Shown: positions 32,173-38,087 of the stretch, in pieces
Layout: each line of letters opens with the position of its first letter
Position numbering within the stretch: position 1 is the first letter of the stretch
Source of the DNA: a virus
Direction: 5' to 3' (one strand)
DNA: 61,316 nt
Virus record (IMG/VR): IMGVR_UViG_3300042465_001021
Location: 1 to 61,316 of that record
Program-made: the position numbers and the translations under genes
The notes under the pieces: model-generated
The model's input: only the letters and a program-made list of their open reading frames with translations
Told to the model about the DNA's origin: nothing
The model's database searches: none

Positions 32173-33093
32173 TTAAAGTCCAAACTTCGACAGGATGTCA
32201 TCGACACCCTCTTTCACCACGACACGCTTGGTGTCGCTCTCACGCAGTTGATCAATCGTCACCCCGTCGAGGATGCGTAGCAGGTTAGTCCTCGCTTCCT
32301 CCAGAGATGAATCCCTAGTTAAGTTGAACTCAGCGAATGTGTTACATAATTCAACCGCTCGTTGTAGCGTTGTGTCGTATAACTTTCTCCGCTTAACTTT
32401 GATCTCTCCGTTCTCACCCACGACAGTCTCAGTCTCGCAGCAGTGGGACAGCGACTGCATCACCTCGATCAGTTGTGCCTTCTGCTTGTTGAGAATGTCA
32501 TCGACCAGACCACGCGCTTGTCGCTCGTAGTGAACTTGCAAGTCTGTGGCTAGGTCGTTTGCAATCCGACAACGGAAGTCACCAGTCGGAACCTCTGCCG
32601 TGTAGATATCGATAGAGAACTTCTTGAACACCTCGTTGATGGTCGGGTAGTCCTCTCGCTTGAACATATCTCCCTGCACGAACGCCATGTTCGACACGAT
32701 GGTGGGATATGCCTTAATAAAGTCATCGACGAGACGAGTGAACTCTGCCTTGTGTTGATTCATCTCCGCCATGAACCGTGGCAACTCGACCACGGGCAGT
32801 ATGCGTTGACTTCCAGCCCAGTCGTACGTACGTCGTTGCATCCAGTTGTATACGGTCTGGCGATAATTCAACACGCGCTTGTGCTCGTTGTTCTTGGCCA
32901 GTAGATGCTTGACGAACTTGCCTGAGTCCCGATCCGCTTTCTTGGCAGCAGTCACCTCGTCGCTGATCTCGCTGTCCTGCATGGTCGCAGTCCATACCCG
33001 CACATCCACGTTGACCAGAACGCACGACGTTGCAAGCGATACGATGTGATCCGGCTTCGACAAAAACTGTGTATTACCGTTATTACCATCCAT
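32173..33093 (-). CDS. DUF3150-like partner of the MoxR-VWA unit
   Basis: A 306-aa protein with AGGAGAG six bases before the ATG. Mostly helical; the N-terminal third has SCVLVNVDVRVWTAT and KFVKHLLAKNNEHKRVLNYRQ, the middle FRCRIANDLATDLQVHYERQARG, and the end a LLRILDGVTIDQLRESD helix. Composition, length and position before a MoxR ATPase and a VWA protein match the DUF3150 proteins of such operons, but I assign the family from context and general resemblance only. It is the first gene of the operon from the 33.17-33.20 kb promoter. Confidence 0.6.
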   Translation of the reverse strand: MDGNNGNTQFLSKPDHIVSLATSCVLVNVDVRVWTATMQDSEISDEVTAAKKADRDSGKFVKHLLAKNNEHKRVLNYRQTVYNWMQRRTYDWAGSQRILPVVELPRFMAEMNQHKAEFTRLVDDFIKAYPTIVSNMAFVQGDMFKREDYPTINEVFKKFSIDIYTAEVPTGDFRCRIANDLATDLQVHYERQARGLVDDILNKQKAQLIEVMQSLSHCCETETVVGENGEIKVKRRKLYDTTLQRAVELCNTFAEFNLTRDSSLEEARTNLLRILDGVTIDQLRESDTKRVVVKEGVDDILSKFGL

Positions 33094-33113
33094 AACTTTC
33101 TCTCCTGTTGTGA

Positions 33114-33129
33114 TTCACTTCGTGGTGAA
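33114..33129. promoter_or_regulatory. Operator-like dyad TTCAC-TTCGTG-GTGAA (copy A)
   Basis: Lies at about +37 to +52 of the transcript from the 33.17-33.20 kb promoter, upstream of the DUF3150-like gene. It is followed on the plus strand by GTCTTAAATAACG, a flank shared with copies B (34128) and C (34670). Confidence 0.6.
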
Positions 33130-33172
33130 GTCTTAAATAACGTTGTGTATCTGTCGCTCTACCATTTTCAAT

Positions 33173-33201
33173 ATTATAACAAAGGTTTACATATAAAGCA
33201 A
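33173..33201 (-). promoter_or_regulatory. Sigma70-type promoter TTGCTT-17-TATAAT (module A)
   Basis: Minus-strand -35 TTGCTT at 33196-33201, -10 TATAAT at 33173-33178, spacer 17. It drives the DUF3150-like/MoxR/VWA operon, with a predicted 73-nt leader. The sequence just upstream of the -35 (GCTCAAACCCC) and that around the -10 are shared with module B at 34187-34215, so the promoter has been duplicated. Confidence 0.8.
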
Positions 33202-33226
33202 GGGGTTTGAGCAAAAAAGTTATCTA

Positions 33227-33355
33227 TTAGAAAGCCCCCTCTGTGACTTCCCATGTTGATAGCCCCTCCTTCAACTCCTCACGCTCCATCCATTCAAGTT
33301 CTAACTCACGCTGGTATGCAGCGGCTTCGTCTGCGGCTAGTTGTTCGTCTTCCAT
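33227..33355 (-). CDS. 42-aa acidic small protein
   Basis: An open frame of 43 codons with GGGGAG five bases before its ATG, starting two bases after the stop of the gene upstream. Highly acidic and helical (MEDEQLAADEAAAYQRELEL, then EWMEREELKEG and TWEVTEGAF). It is the last gene of the operon from module B, ending just upstream of promoter module A. Small acidic early proteins in phages often mimic DNA to block host DNA-binding enzymes; that role is only a possibility here. Confidence 0.65.
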   Translation of the reverse strand: MEDEQLAADEAAAYQRELELEWMEREELKEGLSTWEVTEGAF

Positions 33356-33357
33356 AG

Positions 33358-33558
33358 TCACTCCCCATCCAACGCAGTCCAATTCAGAACCAACGGTCTG
33401 ATCCGGTAGTCACTCAGATCACCGCCGAAATAGGGCGCGTCATTTAGATACGCTCTCACCGCTTCCTTCGCCAACTCTGGGTCGGTATGGATAGATAAGA
33501 GTGTCGGCGCGTCATCGACCAACCACTCAACCACATGAACCACTCTCTTCTCACTCAT
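33358..33558 (-). CDS. Small hypothetical early protein
   Basis: A 66-aa protein with GGAGG before the ATG. It begins RVVHVVEWLVDD and has a helix DPELAKEAVRAYLNDA. Acidic, compact, no known family. It overlaps the upstream zinc-ribbon gene by four bases. Confidence 0.6.
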   Translation of the reverse strand: MSEKRVVHVVEWLVDDAPTLLSIHTDPELAKEAVRAYLNDAPYFGGDLSDYRIRPLVLNWTALDGE

Positions 33559-33764
33559 CGCACTAGTCCTCCCTTGTTGTTAAATCCCACGATCTCCTCA
33601 CGGTTCGCAGGCACTTGGTAGTTGCTCTTGTGCATGGGCAGCACACAAAACTTCCTCTCACTTGCCTGCTTCTCGCCACACGGCATACAGGACAAATAGC
33701 CAAGCACAACCCGCTCGTCCTCGACGAACTCTCCGTAACATCGGTTACACAACTTCTTGATCAT
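33555..33764 (-). CDS. Small zinc-ribbon-like protein
   Basis: A 69-aa protein with two Cys pairs, CNRC at residues 6-9 and CMPC at 26-29, spaced as in a zinc ribbon, then FCVLPMHKSNYQVPANRE. No ribosome site stands out, but its start overlaps the upstream stop (ATGA), so it is probably translated by coupling. Function unknown. Confidence 0.6.
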   Translation of the reverse strand: MIKKLCNRCYGEFVEDERVVLGYLSCMPCGEKQASERKFCVLPMHKSNYQVPANREEIVGFNNKGGLVR

Positions 33765-34108
33765 GCTGCTTTCTCCATCACGGTTGCCTCGACCCCGCTG
33801 TCTATAATTTGTCTCAGCGTTGCCGTGTCTACCTCGACGCAGGACTCATGCGGATGGCAAAGACCCTTGTGTTTGGACGTTGTGAGTGAGTACCTGTCCT
33901 TGTTGGCAAACCAACGGTTCACCTCATAACTGAACACATACATGGGGAAGTGATGCCCGTATGAGTAGACGACGTAAGTCGTGAGTGATGAACCCCGCCG
34001 AGTCCGTCCGGGCATGAACGTGGCTTGGATGTTGTTTGCTTCAAATGGCTTGTGTGCCTTCACGTAGTCCCGCGCTTCCCGGTTCGTAATTCTGTCTGGC
34101 TTGGTCAT
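33761..34108 (-). CDS. Conserved small phage protein (YSYGHHFPMYVF motif)
   Basis: A 115-aa protein. ATG 34108 has AAGGAG six bases upstream, better than the upstream ATG at 34132. YVVYSYGHHFPMYVF, then RYSLTTSKHKGLCHP, is a pattern I recall from a small phage protein family where the aromatic core and TTSKH are conserved. Function unknown. First gene from promoter module B. Confidence 0.65.
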   Translation of the reverse strand: MTKPDRITNREARDYVKAHKPFEANNIQATFMPGRTRRGSSLTTYVVYSYGHHFPMYVFSYEVNRWFANKDRYSLTTSKHKGLCHPHESCVEVDTATLRQIIDSGVEATVMEKAA

Positions 34109-34127
34109 GTCGTTCTCCTTTCTGCGA

Positions 34128-34143
34128 TTCATGTCTGGGTGAA
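34128..34143. promoter_or_regulatory. Operator-like dyad TTCAT-GTCTGG-GTGAA (copy B)
   Basis: At about +37 to +52 of the module B transcript, the same offset as copy A in module A. One half-site differs (TTCAT). The pairing needed for an RNA stem ACUUC/GAAGU is lost here while the DNA dyad is kept, which favours a protein-binding operator. Confidence 0.55.
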
Positions 34144-34186
34144 GTCTTAATTAGCGTCGCTCTTCATGCCTTCCTCGATTTTCTAT

Positions 34187-34215
34187 AGTATAACAAACAT
34201 TTACGAATAAATCAA
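34187..34215 (-). promoter_or_regulatory. Sigma70-type promoter TTGATT-17-TATACT (module B)
   Basis: Minus-strand -35 TTGATT at 34210-34215, -10 TATACT at 34187-34192, spacer 17. Predicted leader of about 72 nt to the ATG at 34108. Closely similar to module A over the -35 upstream block, spacer and -10. Confidence 0.8.
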
Positions 34216-34270
34216 GGGGTTTGAGCAAAAAAGATATCTGGCGAAGTGTGTCCGGTAGGTGGATAAAATC

Positions 34271-34623
34271 TGTTCCACTTGTTCCAACTTGTTCCAATTT
34301 TGAAACTTAGCTAATGGAACAGAACGCGATTTGGGTGAAGTTGTAAGTTATTGTTTTTTATAGATTTAGTAGTAGTAGTAGTAGTTAAAAAATGTATGTT
34401 GTTCCATTGTTCCATGAATTTTAGATAGGAAGGATATAACCCCCTGTTGCTTTACTCTCCGCGCAAAAGACTTTGCCGACTCGGTTCCGACCCTGCTGTT
34501 CCAGTCCCTACCTAAAAAACTTGGAACATTGGAACAGAATTTGACTTTTCTTAATAAAAACAATGACTTAGCGATTTTGAACTTGGAACAAAACTTGGAA
34601 CAAGTTGGAACAGACTTGGAACA
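34271..34623. repeat. Inverted array of 13 TGTTCCA/TGGAACA repeats, candidate origin
   Basis: This noncoding stretch has TGTTCCA at 34271, 34280, 34290, 34400, 34408 and 34497, and the complement TGGAACA at 34315, 34522, 34530, 34584, 34596, 34606 and 34617. Neighbouring copies are spaced 8-12 bases, about one helical turn. The outer clusters (34271-34303 and 34589-34623) form an imperfect inverted repeat of about 33 bases. The centre holds an AT-rich tract and six AGT triplets (34367-34385). The pattern resembles an iteron-type replication origin or a multi-site operator. An open frame of 102 codons across it is only a by-product of the repeats. The rest of 34144-34852 holds no gene. Confidence 0.75.
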
Positions 34624-34669
34624 ACAGGGTGCGTGAGTTTTTTTCGTAATTAACCACGCTTGAACTTGA

Positions 34670-34685
34670 TTCACTTCGAGGTGAA
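34670..34685. promoter_or_regulatory. Operator-like dyad TTCAC-TTCGAG-GTGAA (copy C)
   Basis: Between the repeat array and the 34.8 kb terminator. It shares the GATTCACTTCG.GGTGAAGTCTTA.. block with copy A, but no promoter occurs at the expected distance upstream, so it looks like a leftover of a third module or a site with another purpose. Confidence 0.5.
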
Positions 34686-34803
34686 GTCTTATTTAGTGGA
34701 ACTACCTGCGTGGTCTGGACGTTGTTTTGGCCATGCCTCTCCCCGCGCAAACGCGACACGCGCGCACAAACAAGGAACTGGCTTCAATCCTGCTTCGCGC
34801 AGG

Positions 34804-34837
34804 CAAAAAAATACCCGGTGACCTTGCGGCCACCGGG
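34804..34837 (-). terminator. Strong Rho-independent terminator after the first early gene
   Basis: Minus strand: CCCGGTG/CACCGGG perfect 7-bp stem with a 10-nt loop, followed by a run of T residues (A-run 34805-34811 on the plus strand). It starts 16 bases after the stop codon at 34853 and makes the first early gene monocistronic. Confidence 0.85.
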
Positions 34838-34852
34838 CGAAGTTGGGAAGTG

Positions 34853-35482
34853 TTACGCCTTGTTGATCACGTGGGTTAGCATCTTGATCAAGTCAGCCTT
34901 GTCTTTCGGTGCGGTCGGGTCGCTGTTCTTTCTGGCCGTTGCTGCACGTTTCAGCATCGCCTGAACCACGCCTTTCTGATTGTCGGCAATCCAGTCTAGG
35001 TATGACTTGTTAGCGTCACGTGTCCGGCCTGTCTTGTTAGCGACTATCGCCTTGATTGCAGTCATGAGAGAGTTCATGCGATTCGACTTGTACTTGTTAA
35101 CAGCGTCGCGCCACTTTGCAACCATTTCATATTGCGCCGGGTCTTTCGTTTTCAGTTGACCGAATTCGTACGCGGTCAATCCCGATGCATAGTGCACGGT
35201 GAGGCTGAATATAGCGTCGTCGTCTGAGACTTCCTTAGGCGATTCGATGGCCGTGTATTCGCTGCCCTTGTGGACGAAATAGGCCGTGCCCATCAATTCA
35301 GCCTTGCGGCCGATCATGCCCTTTTCCAATTCAGCCTTAGCCTCGTCGGACAATGTGCCGCCCGGATAACGGCGCACCAATTCACGTGCGATAGTTTCAA
35401 CGGTGTCCTGCTGTGAGGCGACCGCGTAACCGATTGACTCAAGATTGGCCGATGCGATTTTCTGCAAGTTAAGAGATTGCAT
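34853..35482 (-). CDS. First early gene: hypothetical 209-aa protein
   Basis: AAAGGA lies nine bases before the ATG. Residues 1-75 are helical (ANLESIGYAVASQQDTVETI, split), the middle has VHYASGLTAYEFGQLKTKD, and the C-terminus is basic (QAMLKRAATARKNSDPTAPK, then KADLIKMLTHVINKA). I do not recognise the family. Its isolation between its own promoter and a strong terminator, nearest to the divergent control region, suggests an early regulator or host-takeover protein produced separately from the replication operon. Confidence 0.65.
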   Translation of the reverse strand: MQSLNLQKIASANLESIGYAVASQQDTVETIARELVRRYPGGTLSDEAKAELEKGMIGRKAELMGTAYFVHKGSEYTAIESPKEVSDDDAIFSLTVHYASGLTAYEFGQLKTKDPAQYEMVAKWRDAVNKYKSNRMNSLMTAIKAIVANKTGRTRDANKSYLDWIADNQKGVVQAMLKRAATARKNSDPTAPKDKADLIKMLTHVINKA

Positions 35483-35534
35483 AGCGATTTTCCTTTCTCT
35501 GATTGCGTCACGCGGAATTGCGTGGCGTGTAATA

Positions 35535-35563
35535 GTTATATATCAAGTGAATCGATAAGTAAA
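35535..35563 (-). promoter_or_regulatory. Early promoter TTTACT-17-TATAAC
   Basis: Minus-strand -35 TTTACT at 35558-35563 and -10 TATAAC at 35535-35540, spacer 17, start near 35528 and a leader of about 46 nt. A copy of the dyad (D) sits immediately upstream of the -35, a place suited to a repressor or activator. Confidence 0.65.
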
Positions 35564-35565
35564 GT

Positions 35566-35581
35566 TTCACCTAGAAATGAA
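35566..35581. promoter_or_regulatory. Operator-like dyad TTCAC-CTAGAA-ATGAA (copy D)
   Basis: Two bases upstream of the -35 of the first early promoter and in the gap between the two diverging arms. Read on the minus strand it is TTCAT-TTCTAG-GTGAA, the same half-sites as copy B. Confidence 0.5.
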
Positions 35582-35592
35582 TCACTATTCAG

Positions 35593-35726
35593 CCCCCACC
35601 TACCCGGCACCCCCCCAAATCCGCTTTGGAGTCCCGCGCTCCCCCCACACCCCTGAATCCACACAAATAACGTCGCATTTTTCAAAACTTGGCTACCCCA
35701 CCCCCTTCATATAGAAAACCCCCCCG
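35593..35726. other. C-rich tract next to the terminase genes
   Basis: The plus strand has about nine runs of three to seven C residues in some 135 bases (minus strand: G-runs, several close enough for G-quadruplexes). No open frame fits. It lies between the early promoter and the terminase small subunit gene, a usual place for a packaging initiation site. A role as pac/cos element or as a transcription barrier between the arms is inference. Confidence 0.5.
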
Positions 35727-35749
35727 TCATCAATTTGGTACCATGCTCT

Positions 35750-35777
35750 TTGCTTTTATATATTTTGTTTGTACTAT
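35750..35777 (+). promoter_or_regulatory. Late-arm promoter TTGCTT-16-TACTAT
   Basis: -35 TTGCTT at 35750-35755, -10 TACTAT at 35772-35777, spacer 16. The predicted start is within a few bases of the ATG at 35786, so the terminase small subunit message may be leaderless; no Shine-Dalgarno is seen in front of that ATG. Confidence 0.55.
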
Positions 35778-35785
35778 CCACAGAC

Positions 35786-36355
35786 ATGGAAGCTCACCCG
35801 CTAACCCAACCGCTTGTCCCCGACATCGATGACAACATTCCGCTCCCGGCTAACGCTCGGGAAGCTTTCCCTGAACTGTCCGTGCCTGAAGAAATTGATA
35901 TGCGGGCAAGGACAATTAAGTTGATCTCGGACATCACGCAGACGCCAATCATCCCGACAGACGAGGATGCCGATGCCGCCAAAAGTTTGGCGCGTGAAAT
36001 GGTGGAGAACCCCGAGAAGAAGCCTGACTTCAGTATCTATCCGAACGAAGTCATCGCTATGTACGCTGGGATTGCTGCAAGGTACAACCACATGATCGTC
36101 AAAGATTTGGCGGAGCTAAAACTCTATGTGGTTAATAAGTTATTTGAGACAGTCGAAGCAGCCGATGACCCCAAGACTCGCGTCTCTGCGCTAAAAGCAC
36201 TGGGCGAAGTGGACGGAATTGACGCCTTTAAACGCCGTACAGAAACAACACACATCATCAAGCCCATTGAAGAAGTCGAGAAGGAGCTTCTCTCGGTGCT
36301 AGAAGGCATTGAGTACAAGGTTATCGAAGAGAAAAGTGGGCCTAGCAATGGGTGA
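35786..36355 (+). CDS. Terminase small subunit (putative)
   Basis: A 189-aa protein. The start is taken at ATG 35786; an upstream TTG at 35735 would add 17 unlikely residues. Acidic N-terminus with many Pro/Asp, then helices with YNHMIVKDLAELKLYVVNKL and RVSALKALGEVDGIDAFKRR, as in small-terminase-like proteins of environmental podovirus-like phages, where the region may bind DNA and oligomerise. Position immediately before the large terminase supports the call. No clear HTH is visible at the N-terminus. Confidence 0.6.
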   Translation: MEAHPLTQPLVPDIDDNIPLPANAREAFPELSVPEEIDMRARTIKLISDITQTPIIPTDEDADAAKSLAREMVENPEKKPDFSIYPNEVIAMYAGIAARYNHMIVKDLAELKLYVVNKLFETVEAADDPKTRVSALKALGEVDGIDAFKRRTETTHIIKPIEEVEKELLSVLEGIEYKVIEEKSGPSNG

Positions 36356-36566
36356 TATCGTCAAATTTAAGGGCAAGAAGGGTAAAAAAGCGGTCGAGGC
36401 GCAGGAAGAAGTCACCATCGTGGCTTGTGGGAACTGTGAAGAGCCGGTTTTCTTCCTATCAGTAGACGGAAGAGTGTTTTGCGAAGTGTGTTTGCACCCC
36501 GTTGCCGCACTTTGGGTGCCGACAGACGAAGAACTTAACCCAGATCCGCCTAATCCCGCCGCATGA
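36348..36566 (+). CDS. Small zinc-ribbon protein between terminase genes
   Basis: A 72-aa protein starting at ATG 36348, eight bases before the previous stop. A basic start (MGDIVKFKGKKGKK) precedes CGNCEEPVFFLSVDGRVFC and EVC, i.e. two CxxC pairs spaced as in a zinc ribbon. It overlaps the large terminase by four bases. Could bind DNA or the terminase during packaging; function not known. Confidence 0.7.
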   Translation: MGDIVKFKGKKGKKAVEAQEEVTIVACGNCEEPVFFLSVDGRVFCEVCLHPVAALWVPTDEELNPDPPNPAA

Positions 36567-38077
36567 GCCTGCAATTAACGCCTGACAAGCTGCAAAAACT
36601 CAAAGCAGCACTGCCGATGATGCCCGACAAGGAGAAACGTCGGGTTGCTGAGCTATTAAAGAACTACCAGCAGCAGATTACGCAGGCAAAAGGGAAGGAT
36701 TCTTTCCTCGACTTCATCGGACACGTGTACCCCGGCTATAAAGTTGGCCCTCATCACAAAAAACTAGCAAGAATCTTCGAGGAAATTGCTGAAGGCAAGA
36801 AGAAACGGGTGATTGTGAACATCGCCCCGCGTCACGGCAAGTCGGAGATGATCAGTTACCTCGCCCCGGCGTGGTTTCTAGGCAAGTTTCCGCAGAAGAA
36901 GGTCATCATGGCGTCCCACACCGCAGACTTGGCGGTGAATTTCGGTCGCAGAGTCAGAAACTTGGTGGGATCGGAGAGCTACCGTGACATCTTTCCTACT
37001 GTCGAGCTTCAAGCAGATAGCAAAAGTGCTTCTCGCTGGGGTACAAACTTTAATGGTGAGTATTTTGCTATTGGCGTTGGTGGTGCCTTGGCTGGTCGGG
37101 GTGCTGATCTATTCATTATTGATGATCCTCATTCTGAACAGGAAGCCAAGCAAGGAAGAGCTGACGTATTTGAACCCGCTTGGGAATGGTTTCAGTCTGG
37201 ACCTGTTCAAAGATTGATGCCGGGTGGCGCGATCATCGTGGTGATGACCCGATGGAGCAAGATGGACTTGACCGGCAAGATCGTGGATCACATGACCCGC
37301 GAAGACGGGGCAGATCAGTGGGAAGTGGTTGAGTTCCCTGCCATTTTGAACGAGAAACCCCTATGGCCTGAGTTCTGGGGGATTGACGAGCTTCTAGCGA
37401 AGAAAGCCTCGATGGATGTGCGGTATTGGCAAGCCCAGTACATGCAGCAGCCGACCTCGGAGGAAGGCGCACTCCTCAAGCGTGAGTGGTGGCAGGTATG
37501 GGAGGCGGATAACCCACCCCCGTGCGAACACATCATAATGAGCCTCGACGCCGCGCAGGAGAAAACCAACCGGTCGGACTTCAACGCCCTGACCACGTGG
37601 GGGGTCTTCTTTAACGAGGAGACCAAGAACTACAACATCATCCTGCTCAACTCCATAAAACAAAGACTGGAGTTCCCAGAGCTAAAGGCGATGGTGTTGG
37701 AGGAGTACAAGGAGTGGAACCCGGACACGTTCATCGTGGAGAAGAAGTCCAACGGCGCAGCCCTGTATCAGGAGTTCCGCAGGATGGGTGTGCCCATCTC
37801 GGAGTTCACGCCGGGTAAGGGTCAGGACAAGATTTCCCGAGTTAATGCGGTGTCAGACTTGTTTTCTTCAGGTATAGTCTGGTGTACTGACCACAGGTGG
37901 GCCAGAGAAGTAGTCGAAGAGTGTAACGATTTCCCAAGTGGAACACATGATGACTTGGTTGACTCGACAACTCTAGCACTTCTTCGTTTCCGCCAAGGTG
38001 GATTTATTCGCCTGCCAACTGACGAGCCAGAGCCAACTAAGTGGTTCAAGAGCAACAGGCGCGAAGGGTATTACTAG
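36563..38077 (+). CDS. terL: Terminase large subunit
   Basis: A 504-aa protein with a four-base overlap with the previous gene. ATPase: APRHGKS at 88-94 (Walker A), LFIIDD at 183-188 (Walker B), and MTRW at 228-231. Nuclease: Asp329 in IMSLDAAQ, Glu393 in IVEKKSNG and Asp463/464 in THDDLVD give the RNase H-like metal site. The enzyme cuts and pumps the genome into the prohead with the portal and small subunit. Full length for the family. Confidence 0.95.
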   Translation: MSLQLTPDKLQKLKAALPMMPDKEKRRVAELLKNYQQQITQAKGKDSFLDFIGHVYPGYKVGPHHKKLARIFEEIAEGKKKRVIVNIAPRHGKSEMISYLAPAWFLGKFPQKKVIMASHTADLAVNFGRRVRNLVGSESYRDIFPTVELQADSKSASRWGTNFNGEYFAIGVGGALAGRGADLFIIDDPHSEQEAKQGRADVFEPAWEWFQSGPVQRLMPGGAIIVVMTRWSKMDLTGKIVDHMTREDGADQWEVVEFPAILNEKPLWPEFWGIDELLAKKASMDVRYWQAQYMQQPTSEEGALLKREWWQVWEADNPPPCEHIIMSLDAAQEKTNRSDFNALTTWGVFFNEETKNYNIILLNSIKQRLEFPELKAMVLEEYKEWNPDTFIVEKKSNGAALYQEFRRMGVPISEFTPGKGQDKISRVNAVSDLFSSGIVWCTDHRWAREVVEECNDFPSGTHDDLVDSTTLALLRFRQGGFIRLPTDEPEPTKWFKSNRREGYY

Positions 38078-38087
38078 GAGAATTTAG

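Noticed and set aside
34366-34674. Open frame of 102 codons on the minus strand
   Set aside because: It runs through the TGGAACA array, is rich in Cys/Ser/Phe by translation of the repeat, ends in a run of Tyr from the AGT triplets, and has no ribosome site.
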